Assembly: GCA_963827335.1 (NCBI GenBank)
Contig: CAWHAP010000022.1
Span: 99,470 to 163,469 of the forward strand
DNA: 64,000 bases
Source: DASQMT01 sp963827335
GTDB taxonomy: Bacteria > Actinomycetota > Thermoleophilia > Solirubrobacterales > Solirubrobacteraceae
Direction: 5' to 3'
Shown piece after piece: positions 51,166 to 59,811 of this stretch. The notes beneath the pieces are model-generated. The model was given only the letters and a program-made list of their open reading frames with translations, had not been told where the DNA came from and made no database searches. The translations under genes and the position numbers were made by a program. How positions within the stretch are numbered: the stretch's first letter is position 1; every line of letters begins with the position of its first letter.

Positions 51166-52443
51166 ATGACGCGGTTCATGCTGTCGAGCTTCGCGGCGAT
51201 CGCCGTGATCGTCGTCGGCGGCTTCTTCGCCCTGCGCGCGGTGGCCGTCGACGAGGCCGAGCGCGGCACGCGCGAGCGGGTCGTCGCGGAGGCGCGGCTC
51301 GTCGAAGCCGCCGGCCTGCGGGACGGGATCCTGCGCGGCGACCGCGCCGCGATCGAGGAGCTGGACGCGCTGGTCCTCGGGCAGATCGTCACCGGCTCCG
51401 TGGTGCGCGTGAAGCTGTGGGCGAAGGACGGGACCATCCTCTACTCCGACGAGCCCGCGCTGATCGGGCAGCGGTTCGAGCTGGGCGAGGAGGAGCAGGA
51501 GCTGTTCGCGACGGGCGGCGCCGACGCGGAGCTGAGCGACCTCGCCGAGCCCGAGAACCGCTACGAGCGGCCCCAGGGCAAGCTGCTCGAGGCGCACACC
51601 GCGATCCGCACGCCCGACGGGACGCAGGTGCTGTTCGAGATCTATCAGCGCTTCGGCTCGGTGAGCGCGAGCGCCGAGCGGCTCCTCGGCGCCCTGGCGC
51701 CCCCACTGCTCGCCGGCGTCGCGGTCCTGCTCCTGCTCCAGCTCCCGCTGGCCTGGTCCATGGCGCGCCGCCTCCAGCGCGGGCATCGCGAGCGCGAGCG
51801 GCTGCTCGCCGGCGCCGTCGAGGCCTCCTCGCAGGAGCGCCGCCGGATCGCCGCCGACCTGCACGACGGCGTGGTCCAGGACCTCGCCGGCGTGGCCTTC
51901 GGGCTGGCGCCGCTGGCGGCCGACGCCGAGCGCCGTGGCGATCCCGAGGGAGCGCGCGCGCTCCGCGGGGCGGTCGGCACGCTGCGCCAGGGCGTGCGCG
52001 ACCTGCGGACCCTGCTCGTGGAGATCCACCCGCCGAACCTCGAGTCCGCCGGCCTCGAGGTCGCGCTCAGCGACATCCTCAGCCCGCTCGAAGCCGCCGG
52101 GATCGCCACCGAGCTCGAGCTCGCCGGCGGCGCCGCGCCCGGCGGCGACGGCGACGCGCTCGTCTACCGCGTGGCGCGCGAGGCGATCCGCAACGCGCAG
52201 GCCCACGGCAAGCCGGCCACGGTGCGGGTCGCGGTCACGCGGCCGGTCCCCGGCACGGTCAGGCTCGTGGTGACCGACGACGGCCGCGGCTTCGCGCCCG
52301 CCGATCGGATGCGCGGCGCCGAGCGCGGCCACGTCGGGCTCACGCTGCTGGAAGGGCTCGTCGCGCAGGCGGGCGGGACGCTGTCCGTGCACTCCGAGCC
52401 GGGGCGGGGGACGACCGTCGAGCTGGAGGTGCCCGCCGGATGA
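51166..52443 (+). CDS. Membrane histidine kinase (NarL type)
   Basis: A 425-residue sensor kinase. A first helix (MLSSFAAIAVIVVGGFFAL) and a second at about residues 180-200 (PPLLAGVAVLLLLQLPLAW) bound an extracytoplasmic domain of about 150 residues. The HisKA_3 helix is RRRIAADLHDGVVQDLAGVA, with the phospho-His near residue 235; the ATPase has REAIRNAQAHG (N-box) and DDGRGFAP. An upstream GTG at 51151 could add five residues. Its stop overlaps the response regulator start by ATGA. Confidence 0.9.
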   Translation: MTRFMLSSFAAIAVIVVGGFFALRAVAVDEAERGTRERVVAEARLVEAAGLRDGILRGDRAAIEELDALVLGQIVTGSVVRVKLWAKDGTILYSDEPALIGQRFELGEEEQELFATGGADAELSDLAEPENRYERPQGKLLEAHTAIRTPDGTQVLFEIYQRFGSVSASAERLLGALAPPLLAGVAVLLLLQLPLAWSMARRLQRGHRERERLLAGAVEASSQERRRIAADLHDGVVQDLAGVAFGLAPLAADAERRGDPEGARALRGAVGTLRQGVRDLRTLLVEIHPPNLESAGLEVALSDILSPLEAAGIATELELAGGAAPGGDGDALVYRVAREAIRNAQAHGKPATVRVAVTRPVPGTVRLVVTDDGRGFAPADRMRGAERGHVGLTLLEGLVAQAGGTLSVHSEPGRGTTVELEVPAG

Positions 52444-53066
52444 TCCGCGTCGTGCTGGCCGACGACCACGGCGTCATCCGCGACGGGCTCGGCCGGCTGA
52501 TCGGCGCAGTCGACGACGTCGAGCTCGTCGGCGTGGCCGCGGACGGGCTGGAGGCGGTCGTGCGCTGCCGCGAGCTCGACCCGGACGTCGTGCTGATGGA
52601 CCTCGACATGCCCGAGCTGGACGGCATCGAGGCCACCCGGCGCATCCTCGCCGAGCGGCCCGGGACGGCCGTGATCGTGCTGACGGCGTTCGCCGACCGC
52701 CCGCGGATCACGGGCGCGCTCGAGGCGGGCGCGTGCGGGTACCTGCTCAAGGACGTCGACGCCGACGTCGTGGCCGACGGGATCCGCGCCGCCGCGCGCG
52801 GCGAGTCGCCGCTGGACCCGCGGGCCGCCCGCACGATCCTGGAGGCGCGCGCGGCGCCGGACCCGCTGGCCGGCCTGTCGCAGCGCGAGCGCGAGGTCCT
52901 CGAGCTGCTCGTCGAGGGTCTCCCGAACAAGCTCATCGCCCGCCGGCTGGAGATCAGCGAGAAGACGGTGAAGTCGCACCTCACGCGCGTGTTCCGCGAG
53001 CTCGGCGTGACCGACCGGACGCAGGCGGCGCTCTGGGCCGAGCGCAACCGCCTCGCGGGTCGCTGA
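52440..53066 (+). CDS. NarL-type response regulator
   Basis: A 208-residue regulator. Receiver domain 1-120: DDHGVIRDGL, phospho-acceptor Asp in VVLMDLDMPELDG, Lys in YLLKDVDA. LuxR-type helix-turn-helix 140-205: LSQREREVLELLVEGLPNKL and EISEKTVKSHLTRVFRELGV. It is coupled to the kinase gene. Its likely targets are the two flanking secreted-protein genes, each preceded by the same 32-base box. Confidence 0.92.
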   Translation: MIRVVLADDHGVIRDGLGRLIGAVDDVELVGVAADGLEAVVRCRELDPDVVLMDLDMPELDGIEATRRILAERPGTAVIVLTAFADRPRITGALEAGACGYLLKDVDADVVADGIRAAARGESPLDPRAARTILEARAAPDPLAGLSQREREVLELLVEGLPNKLIARRLEISEKTVKSHLTRVFRELGVTDRTQAALWAERNRLAGR

Positions 53067-53068
53067 GC

Positions 53069-53100
53069 GCGACCAAAGTCCCATTGCGGCCAGGACCGCG
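53069..53100 (+). promoter_or_regulatory. Shared 32-base box, copy B
   Basis: Begins GCGACCAAAGTCCCATTG, starts 2 bases after the response-regulator stop and ends 19 bases before the GTG of secreted paralogue B. It matches copy A at 27 of 32 positions, while the sequence further out does not match. Being so short of the start, the box probably covers the core promoter. Confidence 0.65.
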
Positions 53101-53119
53101 GCGGCGCCACGATGGCGCC

Positions 53120-53518
53120 GTGTCCGTCCGCGCCCCCCTCGCCGCCGCCGCGGCCGCCCTCGCGCTGTGCCTCGCCGGCGCCGCGCCCGTCCTCGCCCAC
53201 GGCGACGACGAGGCCCGCGCGGAGGGCACCTGCGGCAGCGGTGCGGATGCCGAGTTGCGCCTGAAGGCCGACCACGGGGCGATCCGGGTCGAGTTCGAGG
53301 TCGACAGCCGCCGCGCGCGCGAGCGCTGGCGGATCGTGCTCGTCCACGAGCGCCGCGTCGTCTGGCGCGGCCGCGCGCGCACGCGCGACGGCGGGTCGTT
53401 CCGCATCCGCCGCTCCGTGCCGGACTTCGACGGCGCCGACGCGGTCTCGGTCCGCGCCGCCGGACCGCGCGGCAACACGTGCCAGGCGTCCGCCACGCTG
53501 ACCGCGGCTCAGGGGTAG
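53120..53518 (+). CDS. Secreted protein, paralogue B
   Basis: A 132-residue exported protein: signal peptide (PLAAAAAALALCLAGAAPVL then AHG, cleavage near residue 26) followed by the beta-rich domain of paralogue A without its low-complexity stretch. Matching blocks are GTCGSGADAELRLKADHG, VEFEVDSRR, GGSFRIRRSVPD and NTCQASATL, with both cysteines kept. A GTG start is used. The end overlaps the convergent XRE-cupin gene by ten bases. Function unknown; co-control with paralogue A is likely. Confidence 0.78.
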   Translation: MSVRAPLAAAAAALALCLAGAAPVLAHGDDEARAEGTCGSGADAELRLKADHGAIRVEFEVDSRRARERWRIVLVHERRVVWRGRARTRDGGSFRIRRSVPDFDGADAVSVRAAGPRGNTCQASATLTAAQG

Positions 53519-54051
53519 GACATGAGCAGCGCGTAGTGCGCGGCGGGGAGCCCCTCGTAGACGTGGGGCACGTCGCCCGGGAACGTGACGAGGTCGCCCA
53601 CCTGGAGCTCGACCGGCCCGGACGCGGGGCCGACCCGCAGCGCGCCCTCGACCACGAGCAGGTGCTCGATCACGCCCGCGTGGTGCGCGTCGGCGTGCCG
53701 CGCCTGCGCGCCGATGTCCATCGCGTAGAGCTCGAACGTCCCGCGGCGGTGCGACGCGGTCAGGAGCCGGCCGACCTGCGTCGTCTCCGCCGAACGCAGC
53801 TCCGGCGGCTCGGAGGCGCGCACGATCCGGAGCGCCGGCCCCTCCTCCTCGACCAGCTGCCCGAAGGGCACCCGCAGGGCGGCGGCGATCGCCCACAGGG
53901 TCTCGACGCTGGGGTTCCCCCTGCCCGACTCGAGCTGGGCGAGCGTCGACTTGCCGAGGCCCGCGGCGCCCGCGAGCTCGGCGAGCGTCAGGCCCGCCTG
54001 CTGGCGCAACCGCCGGATGTTCGTCGCCACCGTCCGGACGAACCGGTCCAC
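53509..54051 (-). CDS. XRE-family regulator with cupin domain
   Basis: A 180-residue regulator. Residues about 8-65 are an XRE helix-turn-helix (LRQQAGLTLAELAGAAGLGK then STLAQLESGRGNPSVETLW), and residues 100-175 a cupin (HHAGVIEHLLVVEGALRVG, LQVGDLVTFPGDVPHVYEG). The GTG at 54051 is used; earlier starts would run into the azlC promoter. Divergent from azlCD, so it likely controls amino-acid export with a ligand bound in the cupin. Confidence 0.85.
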   Translation of the reverse strand: MDRFVRTVATNIRRLRQQAGLTLAELAGAAGLGKSTLAQLESGRGNPSVETLWAIAAALRVPFGQLVEEEGPALRIVRASEPPELRSAETTQVGRLLTASHRRGTFELYAMDIGAQARHADAHHAGVIEHLLVVEGALRVGPASGPVELQVGDLVTFPGDVPHVYEGLPAAHYALLMSYP

Positions 54052-54056
54052 GTCAT

Positions 54057-54090
54057 TGGACAAAAGACCATTCCTGTGGCACAGTGTCCA
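54057..54090. promoter_or_regulatory. Inverted repeat between XRE-cupin gene and azlC
   Basis: TGGACA (54057-54062) and TGTCCA (54085-54090) are 22 bases apart, in a locally AT-rich stretch next to the regulator start. It is a plausible operator for the XRE-cupin protein that would affect both directions. Confidence 0.4.
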
Positions 54091-54128
54091 GCATAGTGGA
54101 AGCAAACACCATCAGCGTGGAACGTACC

Positions 54129-54776
54129 ATGGCGGCGGGCGCTCGCGACGTCGCCCCGATCGCGCTGGCGGCCCTCGTCATCGGCATGTCCTTCGGCATC
54201 CTCGCGCGCGACGCCGGCATGGGCGTGGTGGCGCCGATCGTCATGTCGCTCACCACGTTCGCCGGATCGGCGCAGATGGCCGCGGCCGGCGTGATCAACG
54301 ACGGCGGCGCGGTGGCCGCCGCCGTCGTCGCGGCGATCCTGCTCAACCTCCGCTACGTGGCGATCGGCGTCTCGGTCGCTCCCTCCCTGCGCGGGCGGCG
54401 GGTCCGCCGCCTGGCCGAGTCGCAGCTCGCCACGGACGAGTCGTGGGCCATCTCCCAGGACGGCGGCCGGGTCGACCGCAACCGGCTCATCGGCGCCGGC
54501 CTCGTCCTGCTCCTCGCCTGGAACGCGGGCACCGTCGCCGGGGTGTTCGGCGGGAGCGTGCTCGGCGATCCCGCGACCTACGGGCTCGACGCGATGTTCC
54601 CGGCCCTGTTCCTCGCGCTCCTGGTCGGCCAGCTCGGGTCCTCGCGGGCGCGGGTCGCGGCCGTGGCCGGCGCGCTCATCGCGCTCGTCCTCACGCCGCT
54701 CGCGCCCCCCGGCGTCCCGATCGTCGCGGCGGCCGCGGCGGCGCTCGTCGCCCTGCGCCCCGAGCGTGCGGCATGA
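54129..54776 (+). CDS. azlC: AzlC-family branched-chain amino-acid exporter, large subunit
   Basis: A 215-residue membrane protein. The family motif IGMSFGILARDAGMGVVAPI, then LTTFAGSAQMAAAG, LLNLRYVAIGVSVAPSLRG and ATDESWAIS are all in place. It forms an exporter with AzlD. The ATG at 54129 is chosen; GTG codons at 54084, 54096 and 54117 are in frame but would extend into the operator region. The stop overlaps azlD by ATGA. Confidence 0.9.
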   Translation: MAAGARDVAPIALAALVIGMSFGILARDAGMGVVAPIVMSLTTFAGSAQMAAAGVINDGGAVAAAVVAAILLNLRYVAIGVSVAPSLRGRRVRRLAESQLATDESWAISQDGGRVDRNRLIGAGLVLLLAWNAGTVAGVFGGSVLGDPATYGLDAMFPALFLALLVGQLGSSRARVAAVAGALIALVLTPLAPPGVPIVAAAAAALVALRPERAA

Positions 54777-55081
54777 GCACGACGTGGCTGATCGTGGTGC
54801 TCGTGGGCGCCGCCACCGTGGCGCTCAAGGGCCTCGCGCCCGTCCTGCTCGGCGAGCGCGAGCTGCCCGCTCCGGTCACGCGGGTGAGCGGCGCGCTCGC
54901 GCCGGCGCTCCTCGCCGCCCTCGTCGTCGTCCAGACCGCGGGCGACGGTCAGGCGCTCACGGTCGACCCGCGCGTGGCCGGCGTCGCCGCCGCCGCGGTC
55001 GCCCTGCTCCTGCGGGCGCCGCTGCTGGTCGTGCTGGCGTCGTCGGCCGGCGTGGCGGCGGCGGTCAACGCGCTCACCTGA
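54773..55081 (+). CDS. azlD: AzlD-family branched-chain amino-acid exporter, small subunit
   Basis: A 102-residue membrane protein with three or four helices: TTWLIVVLVGAATVALKGLA, ALAPALLAALVVVQTAG and the C-terminal hydrophobic stretch. The RVSGALAPALLAALV element marks AzlD. Its last eight bases overlap the end of the convergent NhaA-DsbA gene. Confidence 0.88.
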   Translation: MSTTWLIVVLVGAATVALKGLAPVLLGERELPAPVTRVSGALAPALLAALVVVQTAGDGQALTVDPRVAGVAAAAVALLLRAPLLVVLASSAGVAAAVNALT

Positions 55082-56972
55082 CGGCGGCCCGCGCCGCGGC
55101 CTTCACGGCGCGCGTCAGCGTGGCGATGTCGTAGACGCCGTGGTGCCGGCGCCCGTTGACGAAGAACGTCGGGGTGCCGGAGACGCCGCTCTCGTCGGCG
55201 CTGCGCACGTCCTCGGCGACACGGCCCGCATGCCGGCGCCGGCGCAGGTCCTCCGCGAAGCGGCCGACATCGAGACCCAGCTCGGCGGCGTGGCGGTGGA
55301 GGTCCGCGGGCCCGAGCGCGTCCTGGGCCGCGAGCAGCCGGTCGTGCATCTCCCAGAACGCCCCCTGCGCCGAGGCGGCCTCGGCCGCCTCGGCGGCGAG
55401 CTGCGCGTTGGGGTGCACGTCGGTGAGCGGCAGGTGGCGGTACACGTAGCGCAGCTCGCCGGGCAGGTGGTCGAGCAGCTTGGCGATGACGGGGTCGGCC
55501 TCGGCGCAGTACGGGCACTCGAAGTCGCCGTACTGCAGCAGGGTGACCGGCGCGTCGGCGCGGCCGCGGACGTGGTCGCGCTCGAGATCGACCGGCTCGG
55601 CGAGGTCGACGATCGCCTCGACCGTGCCGCCGAGCTGGCGGGCGCGCGTCTCGGCCGGGAGGCGCCCGATCAGCTTGACGGCGCTCCAGGCCAGCGCCGG
55701 CGAGAGGACGGCGGTCACCAGCACGCCGACCTTCGCCTCGTCGAGCAGGGCGCCGTCGAAGGCGAGGGTCGCGACGAGCAGCGAGACGGTGAACCCGATC
55801 CCGGCCGACGTCGCCGCGACGGCGAGGGCGGGCCAGGTCACCGTCAGGCCGGCGCCGCCGAACATGGGGCGCGTCGCGAGCCACGCCGCCCCCATGATGC
55901 CCAGCGGCTTGCCGGCCACGTACGCCACCACGATCCCGAGCGTGACGGGCGAGGTCGCCGCCGCCGAGAGCAGGTCGCCGTCGAGGTGGATGCCGGCGTT
56001 GGCGAGCGCGAAGAGCGGGACGATCACGCGGCTCGTCCACGGGTGCAGCCGGTATTGCAGGCGCTCGTTGGGCGAGATCGCCGAGGTCAGGCTCGCCCGC
56101 GCCGAGTAGGCGAGCTCCGGCGTCGGCTGCTCGCGGAACGAGCGGGTCAGCTCGGTGCTGCGCTCGAGGTCGCTGCGGGCCGGCGGGTAGGCGCTCGTGA
56201 CCAGGCCGACGGCGAGCCCGGCGATGACCGCGTCGACGCCGGACTCGAACATCGCGAGCCAGATCCCCACCCCGACGAGCACCGCGGCGGGGCCGCGCCA
56301 CGATCCGGCCCAGCGCAGCGCGCCCAGCAGCGCGAACAGGCCGATCGCCACCGCGAGCGCGGTGAGCGAGACCTCCTCCGTGTAGCCGAACGCGATCACG
56401 AGCAGCGCGACCAGGTCGTCGATGACCACGACCGTGAGCAGCAGCACGCGCAGGCGGATCGCCCGCCCGCGGCTGACCAGCGCGAGCGCCCCGAGAGCCA
56501 GCGCCGTGTCGGTCGACACCGCCACGCCCCAGCCGGCGGCCCCGTCGCCGCCGGCGTTGATCGCGAGGTACAGGCCGCCGGCCACGACCATGCCGCCGAG
56601 CCCCGCGACGACCGGGACCGCGAGGCGCGAGCGCTCGCGCAGCTCGCCGAGGTCGAGCTCGCGCTTGGCCTCGAGGCCGACGACGAGGAAGAACAGCGTC
56701 ATCAGCCCCTCGTTCACCCAGCCGCGCAGGTCGGTGGCCAGCTCGTGGTCGCCGAGCGCGATGGCCAGCCTCGTCTCCCACACCGACGCGTAGGAGTCCG
56801 GGGCGACGTTCGCCCACAGCAGCGCGGCGACGGCCGCGGCGACCAGGACGACCGCCCCGCCCGTCTCGGCGTAGAGGAAGCTCCGGATCGGCGACGCGAG
56901 GTTGCGCGCCCATGCGGTGCGGCCTCCGTCCGGGGCCGTGGCTGTGGTGTCCGCTGCGCTGATCCCGTGCAT
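55074..56972 (-). CDS. NhaA Na+/H+ antiporter fused to DsbA-like thioredoxin domain
   Basis: A 632-residue fusion. Residues about 25-415 are NhaA with twelve helices: GLMTLFFLVVGLEAKRELDL, VVIDDLVALLVIA (the Asp-Asp ion site), LFALANAGIHLDGD and TSAGIGFTVSLLVATLAF. Residues about 450-632 are a DsbA/thioredoxin fold with active site DFECPYCAEADPV and cis-Pro SGVSGTPTFFVNG. This fusion is known in actinobacteria; the thioredoxin half would lie on the cytoplasmic face if NhaA topology is standard. Function of the fusion is unknown. Confidence 0.9.
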   Translation of the reverse strand: MHGISAADTTATAPDGGRTAWARNLASPIRSFLYAETGGAVVLVAAAVAALLWANVAPDSYASVWETRLAIALGDHELATDLRGWVNEGLMTLFFLVVGLEAKRELDLGELRERSRLAVPVVAGLGGMVVAGGLYLAINAGGDGAAGWGVAVSTDTALALGALALVSRGRAIRLRVLLLTVVVIDDLVALLVIAFGYTEEVSLTALAVAIGLFALLGALRWAGSWRGPAAVLVGVGIWLAMFESGVDAVIAGLAVGLVTSAYPPARSDLERSTELTRSFREQPTPELAYSARASLTSAISPNERLQYRLHPWTSRVIVPLFALANAGIHLDGDLLSAAATSPVTLGIVVAYVAGKPLGIMGAAWLATRPMFGGAGLTVTWPALAVAATSAGIGFTVSLLVATLAFDGALLDEAKVGVLVTAVLSPALAWSAVKLIGRLPAETRARQLGGTVEAIVDLAEPVDLERDHVRGRADAPVTLLQYGDFECPYCAEADPVIAKLLDHLPGELRYVYRHLPLTDVHPNAQLAAEAAEAASAQGAFWEMHDRLLAAQDALGPADLHRHAAELGLDVGRFAEDLRRRRHAGRVAEDVRSADESGVSGTPTFFVNGRRHHGVYDIATLTRAVKAAARAAVR

Positions 56973-57011
56973 GGTGACGGGCGCGCCGCCCGGCCGCGGC
57001 CGCGCCCGGGC

Positions 57012-58802
57012 TCAGCCGCGCCGCGGAGGCGGCGCGGGCGGCGCCAGGACGCGCGCCAGGTCCTGCCGGCGCGTGACGCCGAGCTTGCGGTATGCGTGCT
57101 GCAGGTGGTTGTCGACCGTGCGCACGGAGACGACGAGCCGCGCCGCGATCTCGCGGCTGCTCGACCCGGCCGCGGCGAGGAGGGCGATCTCGCGCTCGCG
57201 CGCCGTCAGGCCGGCGGCGTCCGGCGCGGCGAGCAGCGTCGGCGGGCGCGCCCCCTCGCACTCCGCGAGCCACAGCCCGGCCCGGGCGGCGGCGGCGCGG
57301 GCGCTCGCCTGCCGGCCGGTCTCGCGGTGGGCCTCCGCCGCGGCGCCGGCCGCCTCCACGGCGACCAGCAGCGCGCCGTGCGCCGCGAACCGCTCGGCGA
57401 CCTCCAGCAGCGCGTTCCCGTCGCGGGCGACGAGCGCTCCGGCGTGCGCGGCCGCCGTCGCGGCGTGCGGCCCGTCGGCGCGGCCCGCCAGCTCCGCGAG
57501 CTCCGGCGCCGCGGTCCCGGGGTCGCCCAGCCGGCAGAGCTCGTGCAGCGCCCGCACGGCGTAGGCGTCCTGGCCGTGGGACCGTGCCAGGGCGCCCGCG
57601 TCGCGGGCCAGCGCGCGGGCGCGGGTCAGCTCGCCGTGCGCGGCGGCGTCCCACGCACGCGCCAGCTCCAGCTCGACCGCGAACGCCTTGTGCCCCAGCG
57701 CGGTGCGCTGCAGCTCCGCGACCGCCGCCCGCGCCGCGTCGGGCTCGCCGGCCTGCGCCGCCGCCTGGCCGACGCCGGCGAGCGCGAAGGCCAGCATGCC
57801 GACGGGGTCGGCGTCGCGCAGCAGCGCGGCGCTCTCGCGGCAGAAGCGCAGCGCCGTCCGGACCCGGCCGCGGGCGAGCCAGATCAGGCCGAGCGAGTTC
57901 GCCTCGACCGCGATGGCCGTCGCCGACCGCCGCGTGAGATGGTGCGCGTACGCCTGCTCCGAGGTTGCCGTCGCCTCGGTCAGGCGGCCCGCGAGCCGCA
58001 AGGCGACCGGCCCCATGCCGGCGAGCACCGCCTCGGCCGACGGCAGCTCGTGCCGGAGCCGGCGCGCGACCGGCAGCCACGTCCCGGCCAGCTCGACCGC
58101 CGCGTCGCAGCGGCCCGAGGTGAACAGCGCCTCGACGGCGCCCATCGCCGCGGTCGTGCGCGCCCGCTCGTCGACGCCAGGGTCCTCCAAGAGCGGGAAT
58201 GCGGCGGCGAGCGCCGCCGCCGGGCGGCCGTGCGCCGCCGTCAGCCGTGCCCGCTGCGCGGCCAGCTCGTGCCGCAGCGCGCCGTCGCGCACGACCTGCT
58301 CGGCGCCGCGCAGCGCGGCGTCGGCGTCGTCGGCGCGGTCGAGCGCCCAGAACAGGTTGCGCGCCCGCGCGACGGCGATCTCAGCCCGCCCGCGGTCGTC
58401 CTCCGCCCGTCCCGCGAGGCCGGCGAACCGCGCCTCGGCCTCGGCGCCGCGCCCGGCGACGGCGAGCGCGCGCCCGAGGGCCAGCTCGGCGCGGAAGCCC
58501 GCGCCCGCCTGCAGCGCGGCGCGGGCCAGGCGCTCGGCCAGGACGGCGTCGGGCGCGGCGAGCGCCCGGAAGGCCGCACGGGCGAACAGCGCGCCGTCCT
58601 CGCCCCCGCCCGACTCCAGCCGCCAGGTCGCGACCCGCAGCAGGTCGCCGCCGCGCCGCGCGCCGTGCGCGGTCACGTCGTCGGCGAGCCGCCGGTGCAG
58701 GGCCGCGAGGCGCGAGGGCGTCAGCCGTGCCCGCACCGCCTCGCCGTGCAGGGGGTGGGCGACGTCGACGGACCGCCGCCGCCCGTCGGCGCGGTGCTCC
58801 AC
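57012..58802 (-). CDS. LuxR-type regulator lacking its ATPase domain
   Basis: About 596 residues of a large LuxR (LAL-like) regulator. The C-terminal helix-turn-helix is LTAREREIALLAAAGSSSRE and VSVRTVDNHLQHAYRKLGVT; the long middle is a helical TPR-like array. The first matched part (LEALERGELVEHR then VDVAHPLHGE) normally follows a 280-residue AAA+ ATPase, which is missing: the homology stops near 58866 and the opposite strand becomes the homocysteine methyltransferase gene. A GTG at 58802 is the first plausible start. It may be a decayed gene or a short, ATPase-free regulator. Confidence 0.65.
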   Translation of the reverse strand: MEHRADGRRRSVDVAHPLHGEAVRARLTPSRLAALHRRLADDVTAHGARRGGDLLRVATWRLESGGGEDGALFARAAFRALAAPDAVLAERLARAALQAGAGFRAELALGRALAVAGRGAEAEARFAGLAGRAEDDRGRAEIAVARARNLFWALDRADDADAALRGAEQVVRDGALRHELAAQRARLTAAHGRPAAALAAAFPLLEDPGVDERARTTAAMGAVEALFTSGRCDAAVELAGTWLPVARRLRHELPSAEAVLAGMGPVALRLAGRLTEATATSEQAYAHHLTRRSATAIAVEANSLGLIWLARGRVRTALRFCRESAALLRDADPVGMLAFALAGVGQAAAQAGEPDAARAAVAELQRTALGHKAFAVELELARAWDAAAHGELTRARALARDAGALARSHGQDAYAVRALHELCRLGDPGTAAPELAELAGRADGPHAATAAAHAGALVARDGNALLEVAERFAAHGALLVAVEAAGAAAEAHRETGRQASARAAAARAGLWLAECEGARPPTLLAAPDAAGLTAREREIALLAAAGSSSREIAARLVVSVRTVDNHLQHAYRKLGVTRRQDLARVLAPPAPPPRRG

Positions 58803-58903
58803 CAGCTCGCCGCGCTCGAGCGCCTCCAGCCCGGCCTGGGCGCCGGGCCCGAGCTGCCCTGCGCGTAGGTCACTCGCCGGCCATCTCCTAGCATCGATCC
58901 GAC

Positions 58904-59811
58904 GTGGCCTCCTTCGCGGATCGACTCGCACGCGGCCCGCTCGTGCTCGACGGCGGCCTCGCCACGGAGCTGGAGCGGCTCGGGCACGACCTGGGCGGCT
59001 CGCTGTGGTCGGCACGCCTGCTGCGCGACCACCCCGAGGACATCGAGGCCGTGCACCGCGCGTACTACGCGGCGGGGGCCGACGTGGCGATCACGGCGAC
59101 CTACCAGGCCAGCTTCGAGGGGTTCGCCCGGGCCGGCGCCGGACGCGAGGAGACCGCGCGGCTGCTGCGCCTCGGCGTCGAGCTCGCCCGGCGCGCGCGC
59201 GACGCGGTGCGGCCCGACGGGCTGGTCGCCGCCTCGGTCGGTCCCTACGGCGTCGTCCTGGCGGACGGCAGCGAGTACACGGGCGACTACGGCGGCGTCC
59301 GGCCCGCGCAGCTCGCCGCGGTCCACCGCCCGCGCGTCGAGGCGCTGCTCGCGGCCGACCCCGACGTGCTCGCGTTCGAGACGATCCCGGCGATCGGCGA
59401 GGCCGCCGCGCTGGTGGAGCTGCTCGGCGAGTACGACGCCGTGGCGGCATGGATCACGTTCTGCTGCCGCGACGGCGCCGCGCTGAGCGACGGGACGCCG
59501 ATCGAGGACGCCGTGCGGCTCGTCGCCGGCAGCGGGCGGCTCACCGCGCTGGGCGTCAATTGCACGGCGCCCGAGCACATCGACGCCCTGCTCGGGCGCA
59601 TGCGCGCCGTCACCGACCTGCCGCTCCTGGTCTACCCGAACAGCGGTCGGGTCTGGGACGGCGAGCGCCGCGCCTGGCACGGCGCCGGCGTGGCGGGCTT
59701 CCCGCCGGGCTCGTCGCCGGCTGGGTCGAGCGCGGGGCGCGCGGCGTCGGCGGCTGCTGCGGGATCGGCCCGGCGGGGATCGCCGGCGTCGCCGGCGTGC
59801 TCGCGCCCTAA
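58904..59811 (+). CDS. mmuM: Homocysteine S-methyltransferase, C-terminal frame break
   Basis: About 302 residues of a zinc-dependent S-methyltransferase that makes methionine from homocysteine and S-methylmethionine. DGGLATELERLGHDLGGSLW, ITATYQASFEGFARAG and the first zinc ligand in GVNCTAPEH are in frame. Near 59695-59703 (TTCCCGCC) one base is missing; the expected continuation GLVAGWVERGARGVGGCCGI with the other two zinc cysteines is in the next frame and ends at 59811. Read as is, the protein would lose its zinc site. The GTG start has TAGCAT nine bases upstream. Confidence 0.8.
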
